NCBI RefSeq assembly: GCF_016586165.1
Contig: NZ_BCPR01000011.1
Location: 1-64,000, forward strand
Direction: 5' to 3'
From: Dyella sp. EPa41
Lineage (GTDB): Bacteria > Pseudomonadota > Gammaproteobacteria > Xanthomonadales > Rhodanobacteraceae
DNA: 64,000 bases
Of this stretch, positions 26,941 to 36,059 are shown piece by piece. Positions within the stretch are counted from its first letter, which is position 1. Every line of letters begins with the position of its first letter. The notes under the pieces are model-generated. The model was not told where the DNA came from. It saw only the letters and a program-made list of their open reading frames with translations, and made no database searches. A program made the position numbers and the translations under genes.

Positions 26941-27291
26941 CCTCACGGCTCAACCACGTTGCCTTAAGTCCTCTTCGTTAGGACGCGTTGCGGTGTAGCC
27001 GCGCCGTTCGAGGTAGTTACGGGTGTATCCGGCTGGCCTCGGTCGTCCGACGCTCCTATCCCGCATATCGCTATGAGCCTTGGCTCTGAAGGCCATTTTC
27101 TTTGGGTTACTTTTCTTTTGGGCCAGCAAAAGAAAAGTGACTCGAGCGCCGGCAGGGGATCGAAACGCCCGCCGCGTAGGCGGCAACCTGGCGGTAGCGG
27201 GGCGACCGAAGGCAGCACCCGCGCTCTAACAAAAAGCGACAAACGTGCAGACCGGCGCGAAAGGCTGTCGCGCACTGGGTGCGCTCCTACA
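26941..27291. repeat. Dispersed ~350-bp intergenic repeat, copy 1
   Basis: Together with the preceding GC-rich stretch this fills the 673-nt gap between the PilZ gene and pepQ. It shares long near-identical segments with 60750-61186, including GACGCGTTGCGGTGTAGCC, ATATCGCTATGAGCCTTGGC and GGGATCGAAACGCCCGCCGC. Its core is a hairpin: GTTACTTTTCTTTT (27106-27119), an 8-nt loop, then AAAAGAAAAGTGAC (27128-27141), pairing over 14 positions. It ends in a REP-like half site (27269-27291). No convincing ORF lies within it. Confidence 0.85.
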
Positions 27292-27452
27292 GGGGTGGGG
27301 GCGGCAACCGGAGTGACCAGCGGCATGCCGTGGCCACCTGCAAAGGCGCGCCGCATCGCGCCGCGACTGGCACCCACGCCACCCAGGCGCCATCATGTAC
27401 CACCCTGTCCTTGCGCAGCCGCACTCCACCGCAGCCGCCACACGGAGCTCCC

Positions 27453-28775
27453 ATGCAAGACCGCCTCGCCTCGCTCTATCCCCAGCACCTCGCCACGCTG
27501 TGCGAACGCGCCGACAAGGCGCTCGCGCTCGGCGGGTTCGATCACCTGGTGATCGCCGCCAGCCTGCCGCTGCGCAAATTCCTGGACGACCAGGACTACC
27601 CCTTCGTCGCCAATCCGCACTTTCGCCACTGGCTCCCGCTCACCGACACGCCGGGCAGCTGGGTCGTCTATACGCCCGGCAACAAGCCCAAGCTGATCTT
27701 CCTGCAGCCCAAGGATTACTGGCACGTGGTGCCGGCGGCGCCCAGCGGTTACTGGGTCGAGCATTTCGACATCGACATCGTGCGCAATGCCACCGATGCC
27801 GTGGCGCTGTTGCCGGGCGCGAACCAGCGTCGCGCCATCCTGGGCCCCGAGTGCCCCGCCGTACCCGGCGCTGAAGCGAACAACCCGCAGGCGGTGGTCG
27901 ACTACCTGCATTGGCACCGCTCGTACAAGACGCCTTACGAACGGGAGCTGATGCGCGAAGCCAGCCGCATCGGCACACGCGCGCACCGCGCGGCCGAGCG
28001 TGCGTTCCGCGCCGGCGAAAGCGAGTTCGGCATCCAGATGGCCTACCTCGCCGCGGCCCGGCAGATGGAAGCAGAGCTGCCCTACGCCAATATCGTCGGC
28101 CTCAACGAACACGGCGCCGTGCTGCACTACACCCATTTCGATCGCCAGGCGCCGGCGCAGAGCCGCTCTTTCCTGATCGATGCCGGCGCAAGCGCGGCGG
28201 GCTACGCCAGCGACATCACGCGCACGTATGCCGCACACGGGCACAGCGAGTTTCAGGCGCTGATCGACAGCGTCGACGCCGCGCAACAGGGCTTTGCCGC
28301 CAAGGTGCGCGCGGGGCAGAGCTATCCGGAGCTGCACATCCATGCGCATCACGTGCTGGCGGAGGTGCTTCGCGAACACGGCGTGATCCGCATGAGCGCG
28401 GAAAGCGCGGTGGCGTCGGGTGTCACTTCGGCGTTCTTCCCGCACGGCCTGGGCCATCCCATCGGCCTGCAGGTGCATGACGTGGCCGGGTTCCAGCAGA
28501 ACGAGCGCGGCGGCACCATCGCGCGTCCGCAAGGCCACCCGTACCTGCGCATGACGCGCGCGTTGGAGCCTGGCATGGTGGTTACCATCGAGCCCGGGCT
28601 GTATTTCATCGACATGCTGCTGGACGAACTGCGCGCCAAGCCGCTGGCCGGCGAGATCGACTGGAAGAAGGTCGACTTCTTCCGGCCGTACGGCGGCATC
28701 CGCATCGAGGACGACGTGGCCTGCACCGACGGCGCGCCGGAAAACCTCACCCGCGACGCCTTCGCGTTGGCCTGA
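27453..28775 (+). CDS. pepQ: Xaa-Pro dipeptidase PepQ
   Basis: PepQ is a dinuclear-metal (usually Mn) pita-bread peptidase cleaving Xaa-Pro dipeptides. The 440-residue protein has the creatinase-like N-terminal domain and then the metal ligands in LIDAGASAAGYASDITRT, the HGLGHPIGLQVHD histidine loop, VVTIEPGLYF and GGIRIEDD. ATG at 27453 has GGAG upstream and gives the normal PepQ length; earlier starts enter the repeat. Confidence 0.95.
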   Translation: MQDRLASLYPQHLATLCERADKALALGGFDHLVIAASLPLRKFLDDQDYPFVANPHFRHWLPLTDTPGSWVVYTPGNKPKLIFLQPKDYWHVVPAAPSGYWVEHFDIDIVRNATDAVALLPGANQRRAILGPECPAVPGAEANNPQAVVDYLHWHRSYKTPYERELMREASRIGTRAHRAAERAFRAGESEFGIQMAYLAAARQMEAELPYANIVGLNEHGAVLHYTHFDRQAPAQSRSFLIDAGASAAGYASDITRTYAAHGHSEFQALIDSVDAAQQGFAAKVRAGQSYPELHIHAHHVLAEVLREHGVIRMSAESAVASGVTSAFFPHGLGHPIGLQVHDVAGFQQNERGGTIARPQGHPYLRMTRALEPGMVVTIEPGLYFIDMLLDELRAKPLAGEIDWKKVDFFRPYGGIRIEDDVACTDGAPENLTRDAFALA

Positions 28776-28945
28776 GGCTCCCCTGGCGGCGGCGCCCAGG
28801 GCCGCCGCCCGGCCTGCCCCCCATGCGCAGCGTCGCCGCTGCGCATTTTTCATGTCTGCGTCCTTCCGCCGCTGCGGCAACCCTCCGCACGACAGCTTCA
28901 CACGGGTTGCGTATGCTCGCCCCGACACAGCAAGGGGCTGTTTGC

Positions 28946-29173
28946 ATGTCCATGTGGCACATCAACCCGAACCGCGTCGAGTTGCCGCGGCGCCCGCTGC
29001 GCCGCCTGGGGCGCGAGCTGGTCCTGCTGGTACTCGCCAAGATCGCGTTGCTCACCCTCATCTGGTGGGTGGCGATGGCCTCGTACGAACGTCCCGATAC
29101 CCGACCCGCCGCCATCGAGCACCTGCTCGCGCCGGCATCCGCATCATCCACTTCGCCAACGGACAACCCATGA
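28946..29173 (+). CDS. cydP: Putative small subunit of cytochrome bd oxidase, CydP
   Basis: This 75-residue single-TM protein has a basic N-terminus (RRPLRRLGRELVLL), one hydrophobic helix (VLAKIALLTLIWWVAMA), and a Pro/Ser/Ala-rich tail. This matches the CydP-type small protein found just upstream of cydA in Xanthomonadales. Its stop overlaps the cydA start as ATGA, so it is co-translated with cydA. ATG at 28952 is an alternative start. The function in the oxidase is not established here. Confidence 0.75.
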   Translation: MSMWHINPNRVELPRRPLRRLGRELVLLVLAKIALLTLIWWVAMASYERPDTRPAAIEHLLAPASASSTSPTDNP

Positions 29174-30756
29174 TCATCGATCCCGAGGTCGTCACGCTCT
29201 CTCGCATGCAGTTCGCGCTGACTGCGCTCTATCACTTCCTGTTCGTGCCGCTCACGCTTGGCCTCGTGTGGATCCTCGCCATCATGGAGAGCGTCTACGT
29301 CATGACCGGGCGCGAGGTCTGGAAGCGCATGGTGCAGTTCTGGGGCGTGCTGTTCGGCATCAATTTCGCCATGGGCGTCGCCACCGGCGTCACCATGGAG
29401 TTCCAGTTCGGCATGAACTGGGCGTATTACGCGCACTACGTGGGCGACGTGTTCGGCACGCCGCTGGCGATCGAAGGCCTGATGGCGTTCTTCCTCGAGG
29501 CCACGCTGGTCGGCCTGTTCTTCATGGGCTGGGATCGCGTCTCGCGCGTGGCGCACCTGCTGGTGACCTGGTTCCTCGCGCTGGCCACCAGCCTCTCCGC
29601 GCTGTGGATCCTGATCGCGAACGGCTGGATGCAGAACCCGGTCGGTTCGGCGTTCAACGCCGACACCATGCGCATGGAAGTCACCTCGTTTGCCGAGGTG
29701 ATGTTCAACCCGGTCGCGCAGGCCAAGTTCGTGCACACGGTGAGTGCGGGCTACGTGCTCGGCTCGATGTTCGTGCTGTCGATCAGTGCGTGGTACCTGC
29801 TGCACAACCGCAATGTGGACTTCGCCAAGCGCTCGATGACGGTGGCCGCGAGTTTCGGCCTGGCCGCCGCGCTTTCGGTGGTGGTGCTGGGCGACGAATC
29901 CGGTTACGCGGTGTCGGAAAACCAGAAGATGAAGATGGCCGCCATCGAGGCCATGTGGGAGACCGAGCCGGCGCCGGCGTCGTTCACGCTGTTCGGCATT
30001 CCCGACGTGGAGAACCGCACCACGCATTACGCCCTGCGCATCCCCTGGGTGATGGGCCTGATCGGCACGCGCTCGATCGACAAGCCGATCCCGGGCATCG
30101 CGAACCTGGTGGAAGACACCAAGGGGCGCATCCACAACGGCATCCTGGCCTATGACGCCATGCTGGTGCTGCGCGAGGACAGGAACAACGCGCAGGCCAA
30201 GGCCATCCTTGCCGCGCACGACAGGGACATGGGCTACGCGCTGCTGCTCAAGCGTTTCATGGACGATCCGCGCCATGCCACGCCGGCGGACATCCAGAAG
30301 GCCGCCGACAGCACGATCCCGAACGTGCCGGTGCTGTTCTGGTCGTTCCGCATCATGGTGGCGTGCGGCTTCTACTTCATCGCGCTGTTCGCGGTCATGT
30401 TCTGGCAGGCGAGCAAGCGCCAGCTCGACAAGCGCCGGTGGCTGTTGAAGCTTGCGTTCTGGAGCCTGCCGTTGCCGTGGCTTGCCGCCGAACTGGGCTG
30501 GATCGTGGCCGAATATGGTCGCCAGCCCTGGGCGATCGAGGGCGTGCTGCCCACGGCGCTGGGCGTGTCCAGCGTGACCACGGGCCAGGTGTGGACGTCG
30601 CTGGGCGGCTTCGTGTTGTTCTACAGCGCGCTGGCGATCGTCGACGCGGCGCTGATGCTCAAGTACGCGAGGAAGGGACCGGAAGGCCTGGGATTGTGGC
30701 CTGCCGCCGCGCCTGAACCGCCCGTCGCCACCGTCGCCGCGCACGCGGGCGTCTGA
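29170..30756 (+). CDS. cydA: Cytochrome bd ubiquinol oxidase subunit I
   Basis: CydA carries hemes b558, b595 and d and oxidises quinol while reducing O2 with high affinity. The 528-residue protein has SRMQFALTALYHFLFVPLTLGL with the N-terminal heme-ligand His, and the GRQPW motif before the C-terminal helices. The Q-loop is the long, insertion-containing type (KMKMAAIEAMWETEP and onward). It is coupled to cydP (ATGA) and followed 11 nt later by cydB. Confidence 0.96.
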   Translation: MIIDPEVVTLSRMQFALTALYHFLFVPLTLGLVWILAIMESVYVMTGREVWKRMVQFWGVLFGINFAMGVATGVTMEFQFGMNWAYYAHYVGDVFGTPLAIEGLMAFFLEATLVGLFFMGWDRVSRVAHLLVTWFLALATSLSALWILIANGWMQNPVGSAFNADTMRMEVTSFAEVMFNPVAQAKFVHTVSAGYVLGSMFVLSISAWYLLHNRNVDFAKRSMTVAASFGLAAALSVVVLGDESGYAVSENQKMKMAAIEAMWETEPAPASFTLFGIPDVENRTTHYALRIPWVMGLIGTRSIDKPIPGIANLVEDTKGRIHNGILAYDAMLVLREDRNNAQAKAILAAHDRDMGYALLLKRFMDDPRHATPADIQKAADSTIPNVPVLFWSFRIMVACGFYFIALFAVMFWQASKRQLDKRRWLLKLAFWSLPLPWLAAELGWIVAEYGRQPWAIEGVLPTALGVSSVTTGQVWTSLGGFVLFYSALAIVDAALMLKYARKGPEGLGLWPAAAPEPPVATVAAHAGV

Positions 30757-30767
30757 AGGAGCACGCC

Positions 30768-31898
30768 ATGTTCGATTACGAAACCTTGCGGGTGATCTGG
30801 TGGGCGCTGCTCGGCACGCTGCTGATCGGCTTCGCCGTCATGGACGGCTTCGACTTCGGCATTGCCGCCCTGTTGCGGGTGCTGGCACGCACCGACGATG
30901 AACGCCTGGTGCTGCTGGAGACCATCGAGCCCACCTGGGAGGGCAACCAGGTGTGGTTCGTCCTCGGTGGTGGCGCGGCGTTCGCCGCCTGGCCGCAGCT
31001 TTACGCCGTCTCGTTCTCAGGCATGTACCTGGCGATCTTCGTCGTGCTGCTCGCCTTCATCATGCGGCCGGTGGGCTTCAACTTTCGCGGCAAGGTCCAC
31101 GACGCGCGCTGGCGCAACCTGTGGGACTGGGTGCTCGCGGCATCGGGCGTCGTGGTGATGCTGGTGTCGGGCGTGGCCTTCGGCAACCTCTTCCTCGGCG
31201 TGCCGTTCCAGTTCGACGACAACCTGCGCATGACCTGGCAGGGCGGCTTCTTCGACCTGCTGCATCCGTTCGCCCTGGTCGCCGGCCTCGTCTCGCTCAC
31301 CATGCTGCTGACGCATGGCGCCTGCTGGGCCGCGTACAAGGCCGACCACGTCGTCGCCGATCGCGCGGTGCGCATCGCACGCTGGACCACGCTCGCCTAC
31401 GTGGTGTTCTACGTGCTCGCCGGCATCTGGCTGGCCTACGGCGTGGCGGGCTACGCCATCGTTGGCCCCGCGGTGACCGATGGCGTGTCCAATCCGTTGC
31501 ACAAGGAAGTCGTCCACGGCAGCAGCTGGTTCGCCAGCTATATGCGTTATCCGTGGTTCTGGGTGGCGCCGGTGCTTGGCGTAGCGGGTGCCCTGGGCGT
31601 GCAGGTGAGCGTCGGCAAGAAGCAGCTCGGCTGCTTCATCGCGAGCACTGTGATGGTCGCCGGCACGATCCTTTCCGCCGGTTTTGCCCTGTTTCCCTTC
31701 CTGCTGCCGTCCAGCCTCGACCCGCGCTCCAGCCTCACCGTGTGGGACGCCTCCTCCAGCAAGGGCACGTTGGGGCTGATGCTGGCGATGACGCTGATCT
31801 TCCTGCCGCTGGTCATCATCTACACCAGCTGGGTATACCGCGTGCTGCGCGGCCGCGTCACGCTGGAACACGTGCGCCAGTCCGGCCACACCTACTGA
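30768..31898 (+). CDS. cydB: Cytochrome bd ubiquinol oxidase subunit II
   Basis: CydB is the structural partner of CydA. The 376-residue protein begins MFDYETLRVIWWALLG and carries the conserved DGFDFGIAALL and EPTWEGNQVWFVLGGGAAFAAWP motifs, with about eight TM helices. GGAG lies ahead of the ATG. It lies between cydA and cydX in a cydPABX operon. Confidence 0.97.
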   Translation: MFDYETLRVIWWALLGTLLIGFAVMDGFDFGIAALLRVLARTDDERLVLLETIEPTWEGNQVWFVLGGGAAFAAWPQLYAVSFSGMYLAIFVVLLAFIMRPVGFNFRGKVHDARWRNLWDWVLAASGVVVMLVSGVAFGNLFLGVPFQFDDNLRMTWQGGFFDLLHPFALVAGLVSLTMLLTHGACWAAYKADHVVADRAVRIARWTTLAYVVFYVLAGIWLAYGVAGYAIVGPAVTDGVSNPLHKEVVHGSSWFASYMRYPWFWVAPVLGVAGALGVQVSVGKKQLGCFIASTVMVAGTILSAGFALFPFLLPSSLDPRSSLTVWDASSSKGTLGLMLAMTLIFLPLVIIYTSWVYRVLRGRVTLEHVRQSGHTY

Positions 31899-31913
31899 GA
31901 GAGGAACGCAGCC

Positions 31914-32039
31914 ATGTGGTATTTCTCCTGGATCCTCGGCCTCGGCCTGGCCTGCGCGTTCGGCATCCTCAACGCGATGTGGTACGAGGTGCACGCGACC
32001 GATGAAGCGCACGAGCGCAAGGAGCCGCGCGATCGTTGA
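31914..32039 (+). CDS. cydX: Cytochrome bd small subunit CydX
   Basis: This 41-residue protein begins MWYFSWILGLGLACAFG and continues ILNAMWYE, which is the CydX signature: one TM helix and a charged tail. CydX is needed for heme retention and activity in bd-I. It starts 15 nt after cydB with a GAGAGGAAC ribosome site and closes the operon. It is too short for most automatic gene calls. Confidence 0.93.
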   Translation: MWYFSWILGLGLACAFGILNAMWYEVHATDEAHERKEPRDR

Positions 32040-32050
32040 AGCAAACTCCC

Positions 32051-32133
32051 TGTAGGAGCGCACCCAGTGCGCGATAAGCCAACGGAGCGGTGAAGCCGTC
32101 AGGTCGCGGTCGCGCACTGGGTGCGCTCCTACA
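32051..32133. repeat. REP-like inverted pair after cydX
   Basis: TGTAGGAGCGCACCCAGTGC at 32051 and its inverted copy ending at 32133 form a large potential hairpin between the convergent cydX and pepP. This is the cleanest paired copy in the window. Confidence 0.85.
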
Positions 32134-32145
32134 AGGGAAACGATC

Positions 32146-33495
32146 TCAACGAGAGGCCAGCACGGCCTCGATCTCCTCGGCATCCTTGGGCACGCCACTG
32201 GTCAACACGTCATGGCCATCGCGGGTGACCGCCACGTCGTCCTCGATGCGGATGCCGATGCCGCGCCAACGCTCCGCCACGCTGAAATCGCCCGGCGGCA
32301 CGTAGATGCCCGGCTCCACCGTCACCACCATGCCGGGTTCGAGCATGCGCGGCTCGCCATCCACGCGGTAGTCGCCCACGTCGTGCACGTCCAGGCCCAG
32401 CCAGTGACCGGTCTTTGCCGGGAAGAAACGCTTGTAGCTGCCTTCGGCGATCGCATCATCCGCGCTGCCCTGGATCAGGCCCAGCGCGCACAGGCCTTCG
32501 GCAATCACCCGCACCGCCGCCTCATGCGCGGCGCTGAACGCGCGCCCGGGCATCACCTCGTCGATGGCCGCCAGCTGCGCGGCATGCACCACTTCGTACA
32601 GCGCGCGCTGCTCCCTGCTGTAGCGACCGCTGACCGGGAACGTGCGCGTGATGTCGGACGCATAGCAGTCCATTTCCGCGCCCGCATCGACCAGCAGCAG
32701 GTCGCCGTCGCGCAGCACGGCGCGATTGGCGGTGTAGTGCATCACGCAGGCGTTGTGTCCGCCGGCCACGATCGGCGGGAACGCCGGCACCGCGCCGCGA
32801 CTGCGCATCACGCGCAGGATCTCCGCTTCCACTTCGTATTCGTGGCGCCCGGCCACGGCCGCCTGCATGGCGGCCAGGTGCGCTTCGGCCGCGATGGATG
32901 CGGACGTCTTCATCAGCTTCAGCTCACCACGCGACTTGTACAGGCGCAGGTCGTGCAGCAGGTGCCCGAGCGCGACGAATTCCTTGGGCACCACGCCGCC
33001 ACCGCGCAACTGGCGCAGGCGGCGCATCCAGCCAAGCAGGCGTGCATCGAACTCGGGTTCGCTGCCGAAATGGCAGTAGACGCGCGCCCGGCCTTCGATC
33101 ATGCCGGGCAGGATGTCGTCGATGTCGTCGATCGGGAACGCATCGTCCATGGCGTGTTCGCTCACGGCGCGATCGGTACCGATCGTCTCGCCGTGCCAGC
33201 GCTCGTGTTCCTCGTCGCGCTCGCGGCAGAACAGCACGGCCTCGCCATGCTTGCGTCCCGGCAACAGGGCCAGCACGGCTTCCGGCTCGGGAAAGCCCGA
33301 GAGGTAGTGCAGGTCCGAATCCTGGCGGTAGGGCCAGTTCGCGTCCGCATTGCGCACGCGCTCCGGCGCGGCCGCGATGAGCAGCACGGCGTCCTCGCCG
33401 GCCATGCGCATCAGCTGGCGGCGGCGACGCGCGTATTCCTCGGGCGAAATGCTCAATGCAGGGTGTCGTTCTGGCTGGCGGGGCGCTTTGCGCAT
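32146..33495 (-). CDS. pepP: Xaa-Pro aminopeptidase (PepP, aminopeptidase P)
   Basis: PepP removes N-terminal residues preceding proline using a two-Mn site. The 449-residue protein has ARRRRQLMRMAGEDAVLLIAAAPE, LVDAGAEMDCYASDITRTFPVSG, GHWLGLDVHDVGDY, VVTVEPGIY and GIGIRIEDDV. The ATG at 33495 lies inside ygfB and lacks a clear ribosome site. A TTG at 33456 forms a TTGA overlap with the ygfB stop and begins LSISPEEYARR, close to the usual PepP N-terminus, so the true start may be there. The ygfB-pepP order is the same as in E. coli. Confidence 0.94.
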   Translation of the reverse strand: MRKAPRQPERHPALSISPEEYARRRRQLMRMAGEDAVLLIAAAPERVRNADANWPYRQDSDLHYLSGFPEPEAVLALLPGRKHGEAVLFCRERDEEHERWHGETIGTDRAVSEHAMDDAFPIDDIDDILPGMIEGRARVYCHFGSEPEFDARLLGWMRRLRQLRGGGVVPKEFVALGHLLHDLRLYKSRGELKLMKTSASIAAEAHLAAMQAAVAGRHEYEVEAEILRVMRSRGAVPAFPPIVAGGHNACVMHYTANRAVLRDGDLLLVDAGAEMDCYASDITRTFPVSGRYSREQRALYEVVHAAQLAAIDEVMPGRAFSAAHEAAVRVIAEGLCALGLIQGSADDAIAEGSYKRFFPAKTGHWLGLDVHDVGDYRVDGEPRMLEPGMVVTVEPGIYVPPGDFSVAERWRGIGIRIEDDVAVTRDGHDVLTSGVPKDAEEIEAVLASR

Positions 33496-34019
33496 TCGGC
33501 GAACAACAGCATGGCGCCCATGCGCACGAATTCATGCACCTCAATCAGTGCATCCTCGTCCTCGCCCTCGTCACCGAAGTCGAACGAGGAAGCGGCGATG
33601 GTGCCCAGGTCACGAAGGATCTCCTGCGCCTCCTCGGACAGCTTGCCGTGGGTTTCGGCGCCGGCGAGGCCGAAGCCGCCGAGGAAACCGCGGCACCAAT
33701 CCACCAGCGCCTCGGCCCGCTCGGGTAGCGGGCGATCGTCGGCGGGCAGCAAGGGTTCGAAGCCAAGCTCGGGGTCGGCCAGTTCGGCCTCGCTCTGGCT
33801 GACGAGGCGCTCGAGCAGGGCCTGGTCGCGGCCGGCCGGCGTCACTTCCGTGTCCATATGGAGCGCCTCGATCAGCGACTGCTTGCCGACACGGGCGCCG
33901 CCCGACAGGAATCCGCACAGGGAACCGTGCAGTTCGCTGGCGGGGACGGCCAGCTTGAGATGGACCACGGTGTCGTCCAGTTCGTCGTAGCCAATGAGCT
34001 CATCGGGGGCCATGGCCAT
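33453..34019 (-). CDS. ygfB: YgfB/YecA (UPF0149) family protein
   Basis: The 188-residue acidic protein belongs to UPF0149: ELHGSLCGFLSGG near the N-terminus, WCRGFLGGFGLAG in the middle, and EDALIEVHEFVRMGAMLLF at the end. In Pseudomonas, YgfB modulates regulators of beta-lactamase expression; here only the family is certain. It overlaps pepP downstream and is divergent from the cell-division genes. Confidence 0.9.
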   Translation of the reverse strand: MAMAPDELIGYDELDDTVVHLKLAVPASELHGSLCGFLSGGARVGKQSLIEALHMDTEVTPAGRDQALLERLVSQSEAELADPELGFEPLLPADDRPLPERAEALVDWCRGFLGGFGLAGAETHGKLSEEAQEILRDLGTIAASSFDFGDEGEDEDALIEVHEFVRMGAMLLFAECAKRPASQNDTLH

Positions 34020-34114
34020 ACTCCATTCAGGGCAAGCGGCCAGTTTAATGCACCACCCCCGGAACGTGGCGGAGCCTGCTGTTTTGTCCGGACGGCCTGC
34101 TATAGTTCCGGGCC

Positions 34115-34354
34115 ATGAGCGCGCCCGAATCCGTCAAGCCAGATCCCGTCAAGCGAGAGCTAGCTGCCCTCGGCGAACAGGTCGATCGCCTGCTCGACAC
34201 CGTGCGTCGTCTCAACGAGGAAAACCGCAGCCTGCGACACAGCCAGGAACAACTGGCGAGTGAGCGCGCGGGCCTGATGGCGCGCAACGAACAGGCGCGC
34301 AGCCGCGTCGAGGCGATGATCCAGCGACTGAAGGCGCTCGAAAACAATGGCTGA
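34115..34354 (+). CDS. Small coiled-coil protein, TIGR02449/ZapB-like
   Basis: This 79-residue, highly charged protein is almost entirely coiled coil (ALGEQVDRLLDTVRRLNEEN, with leucine heptads). It directly precedes and overlaps zapA by 8 nt. Proteins of this size and position form the TIGR02449 family and are thought to be cell-division accessory proteins. There is no catalytic motif. Confidence 0.8.
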   Translation: MSAPESVKPDPVKRELAALGEQVDRLLDTVRRLNEENRSLRHSQEQLASERAGLMARNEQARSRVEAMIQRLKALENNG

Positions 34355-34670
34355 AAGCAGCGTGAGCAACACCGCCAGCGAACCGGTCGCCCTGCGGCTG
34401 GTCGATCGCGAATTCCTCATCGCCTGCGCGCCGGAAGAACGCGAGGGCCTGCTGGAATCGGCCGCCTACCTCGACCGCAAGATGCGCGAATTGCGTGCCA
34501 ACGCCAAGGCTCCCGGCTTCGACCGGCTGGCCGTGCTGGCCGCGATCAGCGTCACGCACGAATTCCTTGCCCTGCGCAAGCAGCACGGCGGATCCGACCA
34601 GGGCGTGGCCGATGGCCTGGCCGCATTGCGACAGAAGCTTGAAGCGGCACTGGACGCCCACATAAAATAG
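34347..34670 (+). CDS. zapA: Cell division protein ZapA
   Basis: ZapA cross-links FtsZ protofilaments at the division ring. The 107-residue protein shows the ZapA fold: VALRLVDREFLIACAPEEREGLLESA, LDRKMRELR, and a helical C-terminal coiled coil. It sits directly upstream of 6S RNA and fau, the classical gammaproteobacterial arrangement. Confidence 0.93.
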   Translation: MAESSVSNTASEPVALRLVDREFLIACAPEEREGLLESAAYLDRKMRELRANAKAPGFDRLAVLAAISVTHEFLALRKQHGGSDQGVADGLAALRQKLEAALDAHIK

Positions 34671-34679
34671 CCACGGCGT

Positions 34680-34862
34680 TTTCTGCGGTGTGCGCCAGCA
34701 CACTCTTACATTTGCCTTGTTCCTAAATACGGCCCCGGGTCGGCTTTTCATCGGTCGTTGTGCATGTCCGCCGCGTGCGGAAAGCCTTGAGACCATGTCG
34801 CCCTCCCACCTGATCCATCGTGGATCAAGGTCGTTCGGTGGGCAGCGGCATCGCGGTTAACG
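34680..34862 (+). ncRNA. ssrS: 6S RNA
   Basis: 6S RNA mimics an open promoter and sequesters the sigma-70 holoenzyme. Position between zapA and fau is diagnostic. The terminal stem is GCGGTGT (34685-34691) with GCATCGC (34848-34854). The 3' half contains GGAAAGCCTTGAGACC and CACCTGATCCATCGTGGATC, paralleling the E. coli segments AGAAGCCTTAAAAC and CACCTTGAACCAAGGGTTC. Exact ends are estimated. Confidence 0.82.
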
Positions 34863-34946
34863 CCACCTCATTCCCCTCGCATGGCGCCCATGGCGCCGTG
34901 CGTTCAGGGCGCCGTCCGCGGGCCCGCACTGGCAGGAGACGCGAAC

Positions 34947-35567
34947 GTGGACGCCAACGCCCAGCGACGCGAACTACGCCGGCAACTGGCCGAACAACGC
35001 CGCGCACTGACGCCGCCGCAGCGCATCGCCGCTGCGCAGGGCCTGCGCCGTAGCCTGGAGCAGTTGCCTGAATACCTCACCGACGCCCGCGTGGCCGGCT
35101 ATTGGGCCTGCGACGGCGAATTGCCTCTGAACCTCGTGATACCGCCGCTGGCCGCGCGCGGCCAGCAGTTCCTGCTGCCGGTGATCGGCTCCGGCCGCCA
35201 GCTGCGCTTTGCCCCCTGGCAGTCCGGCGAGGACGTCCAGCCCAACCGGCACGGCATTCCTGAACCGGTATCGCCCCGTGAACTGCTGGAGCCGTTCCAG
35301 CTGGACCTGGTGCTGGTTCCCTTGCTGGCCTTCGACCGTCGCGGCCACCGCCTGGGCACGGGCGGTGGCTATTACGACCGCGCCTTCGCCTTCCTCAACG
35401 AGCAGGTCCGCCCGACCGAGCCGCTGCTGGTCGGCGTTGCCTATGCGTTCCAGGAGCTGCCGGACATCGACGAAGAACCCTGGGACGTGCCGCTGGATTT
35501 CATCGCCACCGACCACGAACTGATCGACTGCCACGCCACCGGCGAGGATGGAGAAGCCCACGCATGA
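34947..35567 (+). CDS. fau: 5-formyltetrahydrofolate cyclo-ligase
   Basis: This enzyme converts 5-formyl-THF to 5,10-methenyl-THF using ATP. The 206-residue protein has RRELRRQLAEQRRAL at the start and the family core LVPLLAFDRRGHRLGTGGGYYDRAF. A GTG at 34947 with AGGAG 9 nt upstream is preferred over the ATG at 34881, which would add a Pro/Ala-rich stretch overlapping the end of 6S RNA processing. The next gene starts in an ATGA overlap. Confidence 0.93.
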   Translation: MDANAQRRELRRQLAEQRRALTPPQRIAAAQGLRRSLEQLPEYLTDARVAGYWACDGELPLNLVIPPLAARGQQFLLPVIGSGRQLRFAPWQSGEDVQPNRHGIPEPVSPRELLEPFQLDLVLVPLLAFDRRGHRLGTGGGYYDRAFAFLNEQVRPTEPLLVGVAYAFQELPDIDEEPWDVPLDFIATDHELIDCHATGEDGEAHA

Positions 35568-36031
35568 CCAAGCGCGCCACCCATTACTGGTTGATGAAGT
35601 CGGAGCCGGACGCGTTCTCCATCGACGACCTCAAGCGCAAGGGCCAGGAGGCCTGGGACGGCGTGCGCAACTACCAGGCGCGCAATTTCATGCGCGACGG
35701 CATGCGCATCGGCGACAAGGTGTTCTTCTATCACTCCAATTGCGACGAACCCGGCATCGTGGGCGTCGCCGAAGTGGCTACCGACGCTTACCCGGACCCC
35801 TCCCAGTTCGATCCCAAGAGCAAGTACTTCGATGCCTCCGCGTCGCGCGACAACCCGCGCTGGATGCTGGTGGAGGTGAAGTTCGTGAAGAAGCTCAAGC
35901 GCACCATCACGCTGAAGGAACTTCAGGCGGATCCGGCGCTGGTCGAGATGCCGCTGGTGCGCAAGGGCAACCGCCTGTCGGTGATGCCCGTGGGCGCCGC
36001 CGAATGGCGGCACGTCCTGGCGATGGAATAA
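35564..36031 (+). CDS. EVE domain protein
   Basis: This 155-residue single-domain protein has the EVE fold motifs: [38 protein letters not shown] and [21 protein letters not shown] domains belong to the PUA-like superfamily that recognises modified bases. The standalone form next to fau is common in proteobacteria and its substrate is unknown. It overlaps fau by 4 nt. Confidence 0.92.
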   Translation: MTKRATHYWLMKSEPDAFSIDDLKRKGQEAWDGVRNYQARNFMRDGMRIGDKVFFYHSNCDEPGIVGVAEVATDAYPDPSQFDPKSKYFDASASRDNPRWMLVEVKFVKKLKRTITLKELQADPALVEMPLVRKGNRLSVMPVGAAEWRHVLAME

Positions 36032-36059
36032 CGCTTACTCCCTTATCGGAACCAGCCCC

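Noticed and set aside
28747-30744. 665-codon frame on the minus strand
   Set aside because: Antisense to pepQ and cydA, low-complexity His/Arg/Glu composition.
32212-33990. 592-codon frame on the plus strand
   Set aside because: Antisense to pepP and ygfB, no recognisable domain.
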